Assembly: GCA_902762305.1 (NCBI GenBank) | Contig: CACWNW010000011.1 | Span: 1 to 64,000 of the forward strand | Direction: 5' to 3' | Length of the DNA stretch: 64,000 bases | Source: Fibrobacter succinogenes | GTDB taxonomy: Bacteria > Fibrobacterota > Fibrobacteria > Fibrobacterales > Fibrobacteraceae | Notes under the pieces: model-generated | Seen by the model: only the letters and a program-made list of their open reading frames with translations | What the model was told of the DNA's origin: nothing | Databases searched by the model: none | Shown: positions 34,212 through 42,614 of the stretch, one piece after another | Layout of the letters: each line of letters opens with the position of its first letter | How positions within the stretch are numbered: the first letter of the stretch is position 1 | Translations under genes and position numbers: made by a program

Positions 34212-35461
34212 TCAACTTCGCCCCCAAGATACTCGACCCGATTCCCGGCGGCAAGTACGTCGTGAACGCCATCGACTACGTGGTGAACTGGGCTCGAGCG
34301 AATTCCATCTGGCCCCTGACCTACGGTACTAGCTGCTGCGCCATCGAAATGATGAGCAGCTCCATGGCACGCTACGACATCGCCCGCTTCGGCTCCGAAG
34401 TGTTCCGTGCCTCCCCGCGCCAGGCCGACCTCTTTATCCTCGCGGGTACGATCACCCGCCGCATGGCCCCCGCCATCCAGATGCTCTGGGAACAGATTCC
34501 CGGGCCCAAGTACGCGATCGCGATGGGCGCATGCACCATCAGCGGCGGACCGTTCATCTACGACAACTACGCCGTCGTCCGCGGTGCGCAGAACCTGATT
34601 CCGGTCGACGTGTTCGTCCCCGGCTGCCCGCCGCGCCCCGAAGCGCTTTTCCACGGGCTTCTGACCCTGCGCGAAAAAATCCTGAAGGAAACCTGCCGCA
34701 ACCCGTGGCACGAAGGCAACCCGAAGGACGTCTCCACCATGGACCGCTACCGCGAGGCGGCGAAGACATGGGCCGCCCTCGAAGAGATGAAGGACGAGGA
34801 GATGGCCGAGGCCCGCGCGAAGTTCAAGGAAGAACACCCGGATTACAAGTCCAGCTTCAAGCCCATCCGCGTAAAGAAGGAAGACTTCCCGGAAGTACCG
34901 CGCGTTCCCTTCAACAGGTTCGGCCTCACGCAATCCGAGATTTTCGCCAAACTGCGCGAGAAGTTCCCGAACGTAACGGTGCACACGCACAGCGAAGACC
35001 CGATCGAAGACGTGGTGGCGGCAATTCCCGCCGACCGTCCGCTCGAAGTGATGGTGGAACCCGAGGACTACCTCCCCATCGTCGAGTTCGTGAAGAATTC
35101 TCCCGAGTTCGACATGGACTACCTCATCGACGTGACCGCCATCGACTACGACGACCACTTCGACATGGTGACAATGCTGCGCAGCCTGAAGCACGGCCAC
35201 AAGCTCTTCCTCTGCGTGCAGATGAAGAAGGACTTCAGCATCCCCGAGGAGAAGCGCCCGACGTCGCTCCTCGCAAGCGTCAAGAGCATCAGCCACCTGT
35301 ACCCGGGCGCCGAAGTCAAGGAACGCGAAGTGTACGACATGTTCGGCATCAACTTCGAAGGCCATCCGGACCAGCGCCGCATATTCCTCGACAAGGACTT
35401 CGTGGGTTACCCCCTGCGCAAGGACTTCACCCACCCGCAAATGATCAGGAGGCCCGTATAA
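34202..35461 (+). CDS. nuoBC: Fused complex I subunit NuoB-NuoC
   Basis: 419 residues. Residues 1 to about 175 are NuoB, with all four ligands of iron-sulphur cluster N2 present: Cys45 and Cys46 (GTSCCAIEM), Cys111 (GACTISGG) and Cys142 (VPGCPPRPEAL). A charged linker (about 175-235) leads to a NuoC domain ending with the 30-kDa subunit signature KEREVYDMFGINFEGHPDQR. The common fusion elsewhere is NuoC-NuoD; here C is joined to B, and D is separate. It passes electrons from the cluster chain to quinone. The stop shares a base with nuoD (TAATG). Confidence 0.94.
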   Translation: MGIINFAPKILDPIPGGKYVVNAIDYVVNWARANSIWPLTYGTSCCAIEMMSSSMARYDIARFGSEVFRASPRQADLFILAGTITRRMAPAIQMLWEQIPGPKYAIAMGACTISGGPFIYDNYAVVRGAQNLIPVDVFVPGCPPRPEALFHGLLTLREKILKETCRNPWHEGNPKDVSTMDRYREAAKTWAALEEMKDEEMAEARAKFKEEHPDYKSSFKPIRVKKEDFPEVPRVPFNRFGLTQSEIFAKLREKFPNVTVHTHSEDPIEDVVAAIPADRPLEVMVEPEDYLPIVEFVKNSPEFDMDYLIDVTAIDYDDHFDMVTMLRSLKHGHKLFLCVQMKKDFSIPEEKRPTSLLASVKSISHLYPGAEVKEREVYDMFGINFEGHPDQRRIFLDKDFVGYPLRKDFTHPQMIRRPV

Positions 35462-36597
35462 TGCCGAGTCTGCCTCCAGGATTCCGCCTCCAGCGCGAAA
35501 CCAATACCGAAGAATTCTTCATCAACATGGGTCCCCAGCACCCGAGTACGCACGGTGCGCTCCGCCTTGCGCTGCGCATGGACGGCGAGACCATCGTCGA
35601 AGTCGTCCCGCATTTCGGCTACATCCACCGCGGCATGGAAAAGCAGGCGGAATCGATGAGCTACCTGCAGTACATCGCGCTCTCCGACCGTCAGGACTAC
35701 CTCACAGCTATCCAGAACAACCTGGGCGTCGTGATTGCACTCGAAAAAGGCATGAACGTGGGTGTGCCCGAGAAGGGCGAATACATCCGCGTGATGCTCC
35801 AGGAACTGGGCCGCATCGCATCGCACCTCGTGTTCTACGGCTGCTTCGGCGGCGACCTCGGCGGGCAAACCTGCCTGCTGTTCGGGTTCAAGGAACGCGA
35901 GATGATTCACGACATCCTCGAGGAAGTCACGGGTTCGCGACTCACCACGAACTACTTCAGGCCGGGCGGAAGCCGCTACGACGTGCCCGAAACGTTTATC
36001 CCGCGTGTGAAGGCGTTCCTAGATTACCTCGAAGATTCCATGAGGGACTACGAACGCTTCCTCTCCAAGAACATCATCGTGCTTGAACGCAGCATAGGCA
36101 TCGGCGTGCTCAGCAAGGAAGACGCCATCGCTTACGGATGCTCGGGCCCGGTGCTGCGCGCAAGCGGCGTCGAATTCGACGTGCGTCGCGCCAACCCGTA
36201 CAGCATCTACGACCAGTTCGATTTCGACATTCCGACATTCAAGAACGGCGACTGTTACGACCGTTACAAGATCCGCATTGCCGAAATACACGAATCCATG
36301 AAAATCCTGCGCCAGTGTGTCGAAAAGTTCCCGAAGGAAGGACCTTGGCGCAGCAAGGAAAAACCGGTGCGACTCCCCGAGGGCCGCTACTACAGCGAAA
36401 TCGAGACGGCGAAAGGCCTGTACGCCACCTACGTGGTGGCGGCAACAACCGGCGAGAAGCCCTACCGCATCCACACGCGCGGTCCCAGCTTCCCGCATAT
36501 CGCAGCGCTCAACAAGATGGCGCAGGGCCACAAGATATCCGACCTCGTGACCATCATGGCAACCCTCGACCCGGTCATTCCCGAAATTGACAGGTAA
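35461..36597 (+). CDS. nuoD: Complex I subunit NuoD
   Basis: 378 residues from the ATG at 35461. The 49-kDa subunit landmarks are clear: FFINMGPQHPSTHGALRLAL, HFGYIHRGMEKQAE, DRQDYLTAIQNN, ELGRIASHLVFYG, TGSRLTTNYFRPGGSRYDVP and the C-terminal SDLVTIMATLDPVIPEIDR. It forms the quinone pocket with NuoB. The much longer in-frame reading upstream is antisense-like noise inside nuoBC; the TAATG junction fixes the start. Confidence 0.95.
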   Translation: MPSLPPGFRLQRETNTEEFFINMGPQHPSTHGALRLALRMDGETIVEVVPHFGYIHRGMEKQAESMSYLQYIALSDRQDYLTAIQNNLGVVIALEKGMNVGVPEKGEYIRVMLQELGRIASHLVFYGCFGGDLGGQTCLLFGFKEREMIHDILEEVTGSRLTTNYFRPGGSRYDVPETFIPRVKAFLDYLEDSMRDYERFLSKNIIVLERSIGIGVLSKEDAIAYGCSGPVLRASGVEFDVRRANPYSIYDQFDFDIPTFKNGDCYDRYKIRIAEIHESMKILRQCVEKFPKEGPWRSKEKPVRLPEGRYYSEIETAKGLYATYVVAATTGEKPYRIHTRGPSFPHIAALNKMAQGHKISDLVTIMATLDPVIPEIDR

Positions 36598-36600
36598 TAT

Positions 36601-37722
36601 ATGTTTGTACCTTCAGTCACTAACCCCATCGGCGATTTCGTACGCGACATGGTTCCGCGCCTCGCGGAATTCCTGCCGGCGAGCCTCCAGAGCGATACGC
36701 TCAACAGCATCGTCGCCTTCTTGATAAACGCGGTCATCTGCGTCATCGCCGTATGCGTGGTGAACATCGGTTCCGCTCCCATCCTCATCTACATGGAACG
36801 CAAGGTCTGCGCCCACATCCAGTGCAGACTCGGCCCCATGCGCCTCGGCTGGCACGGTACCATCCAGACCATCGCCGACGTGCTCAAGATGCTCTTCAAG
36901 GAAGTCTACGCCCCGAGCGGCGCGGACAAGTTGATGTTCTATCTCGCACCGCTCATCGTGCTCATCGCCCCCTTCATCGTGTGCGCACTCATCCCCTTCG
37001 GCAGGAACCTCGTGGTCGCCGACGTGTCGATGGGCATCCCGCTCATCATCGCGGTAAACGGTTTCGGCGTGTTGGGCATCTTGCTCGGCGGCTGGAGCAG
37101 CAACAACAAGTACTCCCTGCTCGGAGCGCTGCGTAGCGGCGCCCAGATGATCAGCTACGAAATCTCGTTCGCGATGATCCTTCTGTTCGTCGTGATGATT
37201 TCGGGTTCCACGAACCTCATGAGCATCACGCTCGGCCAGGAAGGCACAATCGCCGACTGGTGGATTTTCAAGATTCCCGTACTCGGCATCATCGCCTTCA
37301 TCCTGTTCTTCATTTCTTCTACCGCCGAAATGAACCGCGCCCCCTTCGACATCGCCGAAGCGGAGCAGGAACTCACCGGCGGCTACCATACCGAATACAA
37401 CGGCACGCCTTTCGCCATGTTCTACCTCGCCGAATACATCGCGTTGGTGACGAACTCGGCGCTTGCGACCACATGCTTCCTCGGCGGATTCCTGCCGCCC
37501 TGCATCGGTGTCTCGTTCGTGGACAACTACCTCAACATGGTGCCCGGTGTCGTGTGGTTCTTCGCGAAAGTCTTCTTCATGATTTGGTGCTACATGATGG
37601 TCCGCTGGACGTTCGTGCGCCCGCGCGTCGACCAGCTGATGGATTTCGAATGGAAATTTTTGTTGCCCGTAAACCTCGTGCTGCTCGTTGCCGGCGCGGC
37701 ATACATCGTGGTCTGTGGTTAG
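36601..37722 (+). CDS. nuoH: Complex I subunit NuoH
   Basis: 373 residues, about eight membrane helices. Conserved parts are YMERKVCAHIQCRLGPMRLGWHGTIQ near the quinone entrance, and STAEMNRAPFDIAEAEQELTGGYHTEYNG in a cytoplasmic loop. It joins the quinone chamber to the proton channels. It starts 3 bases after nuoD. An N-terminal extension of about 40 residues before the first helix is slightly longer than usual. Confidence 0.95.
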   Translation: MFVPSVTNPIGDFVRDMVPRLAEFLPASLQSDTLNSIVAFLINAVICVIAVCVVNIGSAPILIYMERKVCAHIQCRLGPMRLGWHGTIQTIADVLKMLFKEVYAPSGADKLMFYLAPLIVLIAPFIVCALIPFGRNLVVADVSMGIPLIIAVNGFGVLGILLGGWSSNNKYSLLGALRSGAQMISYEISFAMILLFVVMISGSTNLMSITLGQEGTIADWWIFKIPVLGIIAFILFFISSTAEMNRAPFDIAEAEQELTGGYHTEYNGTPFAMFYLAEYIALVTNSALATTCFLGGFLPPCIGVSFVDNYLNMVPGVVWFFAKVFFMIWCYMMVRWTFVRPRVDQLMDFEWKFLLPVNLVLLVAGAAYIVVCG

Positions 37723-37735
37723 GCGGGAGTTTGCT

Positions 37736-38209
37736 ATGCAAGAGAACATAACCTTACTGCAATATTTCAAGCGCTACTTCAAGCGCTGCATTACCGGGCC
37801 CTGGAGCCTGATTTGCGGGCTGTCCGTTTCGCTCAAGTACTTCTTTGACCCGAGACGCATCGTCACGGAGCAGTACCCCGAAAACAGGAAAACGCTCAAA
37901 ATGCATGACCGCTACCGCGGCCGCCTCGAAATGATCGAGGACGAAGAAGGCAACAACCACTGCACCGCCTGCGGCATGTGCGAACGCGCCTGCCCGAACG
38001 CGAGCATCAACGTGCTCTCGACCAAGAACATCGCGGGCAAGAAGGTGCTGGGCCGCTACGTATACCATTTCGCGAGCTGCACCCAGTGCGGGCTCTGCGT
38101 GGAAGCGTGCCCGTTCGGCGCCATCCGCATGAACCAGGATTTCGAGGTGGCGACAACCGACCCGAACTCGCTCGAAATGATATTGAACAAGAAGGAGGGA
38201 CAAGGATAA
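37736..38209 (+). CDS. nuoI: Complex I subunit NuoI
   Basis: 157 residues from the ATG at 37736, chosen because GGCGGGAG precedes it. Two 4Fe-4S motifs are intact: CTACGMCERACP and CTQCGLCVEACP, binding clusters N6a and N6b. An amphipathic N-terminal segment should lie on the membrane. It would be the first cluster-bearing subunit after the electron entry module, which is not encoded here. The stop overlaps nuoJ (TAATG). Confidence 0.95.
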   Translation: MQENITLLQYFKRYFKRCITGPWSLICGLSVSLKYFFDPRRIVTEQYPENRKTLKMHDRYRGRLEMIEDEEGNNHCTACGMCERACPNASINVLSTKNIAGKKVLGRYVYHFASCTQCGLCVEACPFGAIRMNQDFEVATTDPNSLEMILNKKEGQG

Positions 38210-38817
38210 TGTTCCCGAATCTAGCCTTACCTAATCTGCAACTGCCGGAGTTTCCGCTTGCCTTCCCGTTGGGAGGCATGGATATCGCATTTTACGTGGT
38301 CGCCGCCGTCATGCTCTTCACCGCCATCTGCACCGTCGCCGTGAAGAATATCCTGCAAAGCGCCGTGTTCCTGATTTTCAGCTTTGTCGCGACCGCCATC
38401 CTCTACCTGCTCCTGCATGCGGAATTCATCGCGCTCGCGCAGGTGATGGTCTACGTGGGCGGTGTCGTCATCTTCGTGGTATTCACCATACTTTTGACAA
38501 GCCACCTCGGCGAGGACGCCTTCACCACGAAAATCCCGCGAGTGTTCGCGGCATTCGTGCTGTCGATTGCCTTCGTGTTCGTGATGGTCAAATGCATCTT
38601 GCCGACGCCGGAACTTGCCAGCGGTACCATCAGCGCCCCGGAAAACTACTCCGGGCTGGAACCCTTCGCCATGAGGCTCCTCGGCTACGGCCAGGACGGA
38701 TTCATCATCCCCTTCGAAGTGGTTAGCGTGCTCCTGCTGATGACGCTCATCTGCGCCATCACCGTCGCCCGCAAGACTAAGGACGAAGTCGAAAAAGAAA
38801 AGGCGGTAAAACAATGA
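38209..38817 (+). CDS. nuoJ: Complex I subunit NuoJ
   Basis: 202 residues with about five membrane helices. The third includes AEFIALAQVMVYVGGVVIFVVFTILL, the pi-bulge helix motif of NuoJ. Another helix is near the C-terminus (FEVVSVLLLMTLICAITVAR). It forms part of the proton-channel connection. The stop overlaps nuoK by 4 bases. Confidence 0.93.
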   Translation: MFPNLALPNLQLPEFPLAFPLGGMDIAFYVVAAVMLFTAICTVAVKNILQSAVFLIFSFVATAILYLLLHAEFIALAQVMVYVGGVVIFVVFTILLTSHLGEDAFTTKIPRVFAAFVLSIAFVFVMVKCILPTPELASGTISAPENYSGLEPFAMRLLGYGQDGFIIPFEVVSVLLLMTLICAITVARKTKDEVEKEKAVKQ

Positions 38818-39119
38818 ACCTGATGAACTGCCTCATATTGGCTTTCCTCCTGTTCGGCATCGGAGTCTGGGGCCTCATGCGCAGGCGCCACCTTATCGGG
38901 ATGCTCATTTCTATCGAGCTCATGCTGAACGCGGCGAACATCAACTTCATCAGTTTCGCCTATTTCTCCGCGCACGACGCCACCGCCGGTGCGCTCTTCA
39001 GTATTTTCGTCATCGCCGTGACGGCCTGCGAAATGGCAATCGCCCTTGCCATCATCGTCACCATGTACCGTCGCCACAAGAGCCTTGACGTAGACCAGTT
39101 GAGGGATTTACATGATTAA
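38814..39119 (+). CDS. nuoK: Complex I subunit NuoK
   Basis: 101 residues, three membrane helices, with the conserved acidic residue in LIGMLISIELMLNAANINFI and the second in ACEMAIALAIIVTMYR. These acids belong to the central proton path. It overlaps nuoJ by 4 bases and nuoL by 8. Confidence 0.95.
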   Translation: MNLMNCLILAFLLFGIGVWGLMRRRHLIGMLISIELMLNAANINFISFAYFSAHDATAGALFSIFVIAVTACEMAIALAIIVTMYRRHKSLDVDQLRDLHD

Positions 39120-41067
39120 CGACGTTACCCTCGGTTACCTCATTTTCCTGTGCCCGCTCCTGACGTTCGTCATCAACGGGCTGTTCGTCGGCAACAGGAA
39201 CGCAAAAGCCGCCGCGGCCATCGCCGTCACGCTCAACGGAGTTTCGGCCCTGTCCGCCATACTCGTCGCAGTCCACTACTTCTGCTCGACATTCGCCCCG
39301 CAGAAGGCCGTCCTCTTCGAGTTCACGTTCCTCCCCTTCGTCGACGACCTGGTCGCACGAATCGGCATGCTCGTCGACCCGCTCTCAGTGATGATGCTCG
39401 TCGTAGTCACGTTCATCAGCCTCATGGTGAACATCTACAGCATCGGCTACATGCGCGAAGACCGAGCCGAAGGACGCTTCTTCGCATTGCTCTCGCTGTT
39501 CAGTTTCTCCATGCTCGGGCTCGTCGTCGCGACAAACCTCTTCCAGATGTTCATCTTCTGGGAACTAGTGGGCGTTTCGAGCTACCTGCTCATCGGTTTC
39601 TGGTACCACAAGCCCTCCGCGGTCAGCGCCTCCAAGCAGGCGTTCATCCTCACGCGCTTCGCCGACAGTTTCTTCTTGCTCGGCATCGTGCTCGTGAGCT
39701 ACGTCGTGGGCTCGTTCGATTTCTCGACCATCAATTCTCTTTCGCTGTACCCCTTCCGCGCCGAGACCATCGACCTCGGAATCTGCGTGATGAGCAAGGC
39801 GAATGCCCTCGTCCTCGGGTCCATCCTGATATTCACCGGCGGCTGGGGCAAGTCCGCCATGTTCCCGATGCATATCTGGCTCCCGAACGCGATGGAAGGC
39901 CCGACTCCGGTATCGTCCATCATCCACAGCGCAACGATGGTGGTCGCGGGCGTCTACCTGGTGGCGCGCCTGTTCCCGTTCTTCGCCGTCTGCAGCGATT
40001 CCCTCACAATTATCATGTGGGTGGGCGCCTTCACGATGGTGTTCGCAGCCGTCATCGCCTGCACGCAGAAGGATATCAAGCGCATCCTCGCCTACTCCAC
40101 GCTCTCGCAGCTCGGTTACATGATGTTCGCGCTCGGCGCCTGCAAGATAGGCCAGGCGGTCATCACCACGGGCTGGACCGCATCGACGTTCCACATATTC
40201 ACGCACGCCTTCTTCAAGTGCAGCCTGTTCCTTATCGCGGGTAGCCTCATCCATCAGGTCCACACGAACGACCTCGACGCGATGGGAGGCCTCCGCAAGA
40301 AGATGCCTGTCACCTACGTCTGCTCGCTCATCTCGATTCTCGCGATTTCGGGCATTCCGCCGTTCTCCGGGTTCTTCTCGAAGGACGAAATCATCCTCGC
40401 CGCATTCCAGGGCCACCATTACGTGGTATTCGCGCTCGCCCTCCTCACGAGCGGTCTCACGACATTCTACATGTTCCGCCTGTTCTTCCTCGCCTTCCAC
40501 GGGGAACCGCGCCACGAAGGCGTCAAGGCGGGCCACGTGCACGAGGACCTCGCGATGACGCTCCCGATTGCCGTGCTCGCCATCCCGGCGCTCCTTTCGG
40601 GCCTGCTCGGCAAGGGACTCTTCGAGAAGTTCTTCACGCCCGGCAAGCTCCACGCACCCGTTTTCGTGAAGCTCCCCGAAGCATCATGGATTCCCTTCGC
40701 TGCAGTCGGCATCGCCGTACTCGCACTTGCCATCGCATGGTTCCTGTATGCAAGCCCGAAGGCTAAAGTCCAGCGTGCGCTCGATGCAGAAAACCGTTCG
40801 GGCCTGTACAAGGTAGTCTACAACAAGTTCTATTTCGACGAGATGTACTACGCCGTCGTCCGGCAGTTCATCATCGGCGGAGTCGCCCGCGTCTCGCGCG
40901 CCTTCAACGACTATGTTGTCGAAGGCCTGCTCGCTTTCTCCGTATGGTTCATCCACAAGTTGGGCGACCTCGTACGCACGGCACAGGCGGGTTACCTCCC
41001 CTTCTATCTCGGCACTCTGATTGTCGGCGTTCTCATCTGGCGTTTCTTCGGCCAGCTTCCCCTGTAG
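39112..41067 (+). CDS. nuoL: Complex I subunit NuoL
   Basis: 651 residues, an antiporter-like subunit with the long C-terminal lateral helix expected of NuoL. Conserved parts are FIFWELVGVSSYLLIGFWY, WGKSAMFPMHIWLPNAMEGPTPVSS with the key Lys, TQKDIKRILAYSTLSQLGYM, and STFHIFTHAFFKCSLFLIAGS. It pumps protons at the distal arm. It is the largest membrane gene of the operon. Confidence 0.96.
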   Translation: MINDVTLGYLIFLCPLLTFVINGLFVGNRNAKAAAAIAVTLNGVSALSAILVAVHYFCSTFAPQKAVLFEFTFLPFVDDLVARIGMLVDPLSVMMLVVVTFISLMVNIYSIGYMREDRAEGRFFALLSLFSFSMLGLVVATNLFQMFIFWELVGVSSYLLIGFWYHKPSAVSASKQAFILTRFADSFFLLGIVLVSYVVGSFDFSTINSLSLYPFRAETIDLGICVMSKANALVLGSILIFTGGWGKSAMFPMHIWLPNAMEGPTPVSSIIHSATMVVAGVYLVARLFPFFAVCSDSLTIIMWVGAFTMVFAAVIACTQKDIKRILAYSTLSQLGYMMFALGACKIGQAVITTGWTASTFHIFTHAFFKCSLFLIAGSLIHQVHTNDLDAMGGLRKKMPVTYVCSLISILAISGIPPFSGFFSKDEIILAAFQGHHYVVFALALLTSGLTTFYMFRLFFLAFHGEPRHEGVKAGHVHEDLAMTLPIAVLAIPALLSGLLGKGLFEKFFTPGKLHAPVFVKLPEASWIPFAAVGIAVLALAIAWFLYASPKAKVQRALDAENRSGLYKVVYNKFYFDEMYYAVVRQFIIGGVARVSRAFNDYVVEGLLAFSVWFIHKLGDLVRTAQAGYLPFYLGTLIVGVLIWRFFGQLPL

Positions 41068-41074
41068 GCGCAAC

Positions 41075-42613
41075 ATGGAAACGATACTTTTCAATAACAT
41101 CTGGATAATCCCGCTCATCACGGTTCTCGCCTGCCTCCCCATTTCGGCGACACGCGAAAAACTGCTCCGCGGAATCCACACCGCCTCCGCGACACTCGTC
41201 CTCGCCATCGTCTGCTACCTCACCTACCGCGTCTACGCGCTCACGGGTGAGCCCGCGAACGAACTCGCAGCGCCGCTTGCGCTCCGCTTCTTCACCGATA
41301 TCCCGTGGCTATCCATGTTCAACGCCCACTATATCGTGGGTGCCGACGGCCTCAACATGCTGCTGCTCGCGCTCACCGCATTCATCGTGTGGGCGGGAGT
41401 CCTCGTAAGCTACAAGATTAAGGGGAACCAGAAGGTATTCTTCGCACTCATCCAGCTGCTCGCCACGAGCGTGTACGGCGTATACATGAGCTTCGACCTG
41501 GTGCTCTTCTTCGTGTTCTACGAGATGGAAGCGCTGTGCATGTACCTGATGATCGCCTGCTACGGCAGCGGCAAGCGCGACTACGGCGGCAAGAAGCTCA
41601 CCTTGACGCTCGCGTTCGGCTCCTCGATGATACTTGCGACCCTCTTCGGGCTCTACTTCGAAGGCGGCGTGAACAGCTGGAGCATCATGGAGCTTTCGAA
41701 GGTCAGCCTCCCGATGGAATTCCAGATGTGGGCCTTCCCGCTCATGTTCATGGGATTCGCCGTATCGAGTTCGCTGTTCCCGTTCCATTTCTGGAGCCCG
41801 GACGGCCACTCCGCGGCACCTACCGCAGTTTCAATGCTCGCCGCCGGCGTCATGATGAAGATGGGTGCCTACGGGTGCCTGCGCGTAGCCATGTTCCTCA
41901 TGCCCGAGGCAGCGAAAATCTGGCTGCCCTACGTGGTGGCGCTCCTCATATTCAACGTGGTTCTCGGCCCCTTCATCGCGCTTAGGCACAAGGACCTCAA
42001 GTACATTACCGCCTACAGCTCCATCAGCCATCTCGGCCTCATCTTCCTCGGGCTTGCGGCCCTCACGCCGGTCGGCCTGCGCGGAGCGAGCCTGCAGATG
42101 ATCTCGCACGGGTTCCTCACAGGCCTCTTCTTCGCGACTATCGGCATGATCTACGAACGCACGCATACCCGCGACATCACGCAGATGGGCGGCATCATGC
42201 GCAAGATGCCCTTCCTAGGCGTGGGATTCGTGCTCGCGGGCTTCGCGGGCCTCGGGCTGCCTGGATTCAGCGGGTTCATCGCCGAAAGCACAATCTTCAT
42301 CGGCGCCTTCCAGCAGGATTCCACACTCACCCGCGTCGTGACCATACTCGCAATACTCTCCATCACGACGACTGCGGTCTATATCCTCCAGACGGCGAAC
42401 CGCATGCTGCACGGACCGCTCCCGCAAAAGTACGAGAGCCTTACCGACGGCTGCTTCCGCGAGAAGCTCGTCATCATCGTGCTTGTCGCATGCCTCCTGT
42501 TCATCGGTATCTGCCCCGGTTGGATTGCCGACATGCTGGACACGAGCATCGCCCCGATATTCGAAAAGATTTCTGCGGCCACCCAGCCCGTTATTGGCGG
42601 GATAGGAGGTTAA
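41075..42613 (+). CDS. nuoM: Complex I subunit NuoM
   Basis: 512 residues from the ATG at 41075 (METILFNNIW). Antiporter-like motifs: VLFFVFYEMEALCMYLMI with the conserved Glu, FPFHFWSPDGHSAAPTAVSMLAAGVMMKMGAYG, RHKDLKYITAYSSISHLGLI and LPGFSGFIAE. It starts 7 bases after nuoL. Confidence 0.95.
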   Translation: METILFNNIWIIPLITVLACLPISATREKLLRGIHTASATLVLAIVCYLTYRVYALTGEPANELAAPLALRFFTDIPWLSMFNAHYIVGADGLNMLLLALTAFIVWAGVLVSYKIKGNQKVFFALIQLLATSVYGVYMSFDLVLFFVFYEMEALCMYLMIACYGSGKRDYGGKKLTLTLAFGSSMILATLFGLYFEGGVNSWSIMELSKVSLPMEFQMWAFPLMFMGFAVSSSLFPFHFWSPDGHSAAPTAVSMLAAGVMMKMGAYGCLRVAMFLMPEAAKIWLPYVVALLIFNVVLGPFIALRHKDLKYITAYSSISHLGLIFLGLAALTPVGLRGASLQMISHGFLTGLFFATIGMIYERTHTRDITQMGGIMRKMPFLGVGFVLAGFAGLGLPGFSGFIAESTIFIGAFQQDSTLTRVVTILAILSITTTAVYILQTANRMLHGPLPQKYESLTDGCFREKLVIIVLVACLLFIGICPGWIADMLDTSIAPIFEKISAATQPVIGGIGG

Positions 42614-42614
42614 C

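Noticed and set aside
34531-35460. N-terminal extension of nuoD into nuoBC
   Set aside because: The extension is Arg/Pro-rich out-of-frame sequence; NuoD starts at 35461 with TAATG coupling.
39565-40653. 362-codon minus-strand frame across nuoL
   Set aside because: It is highly charged antisense translation of a membrane protein gene; nuoL is certain.
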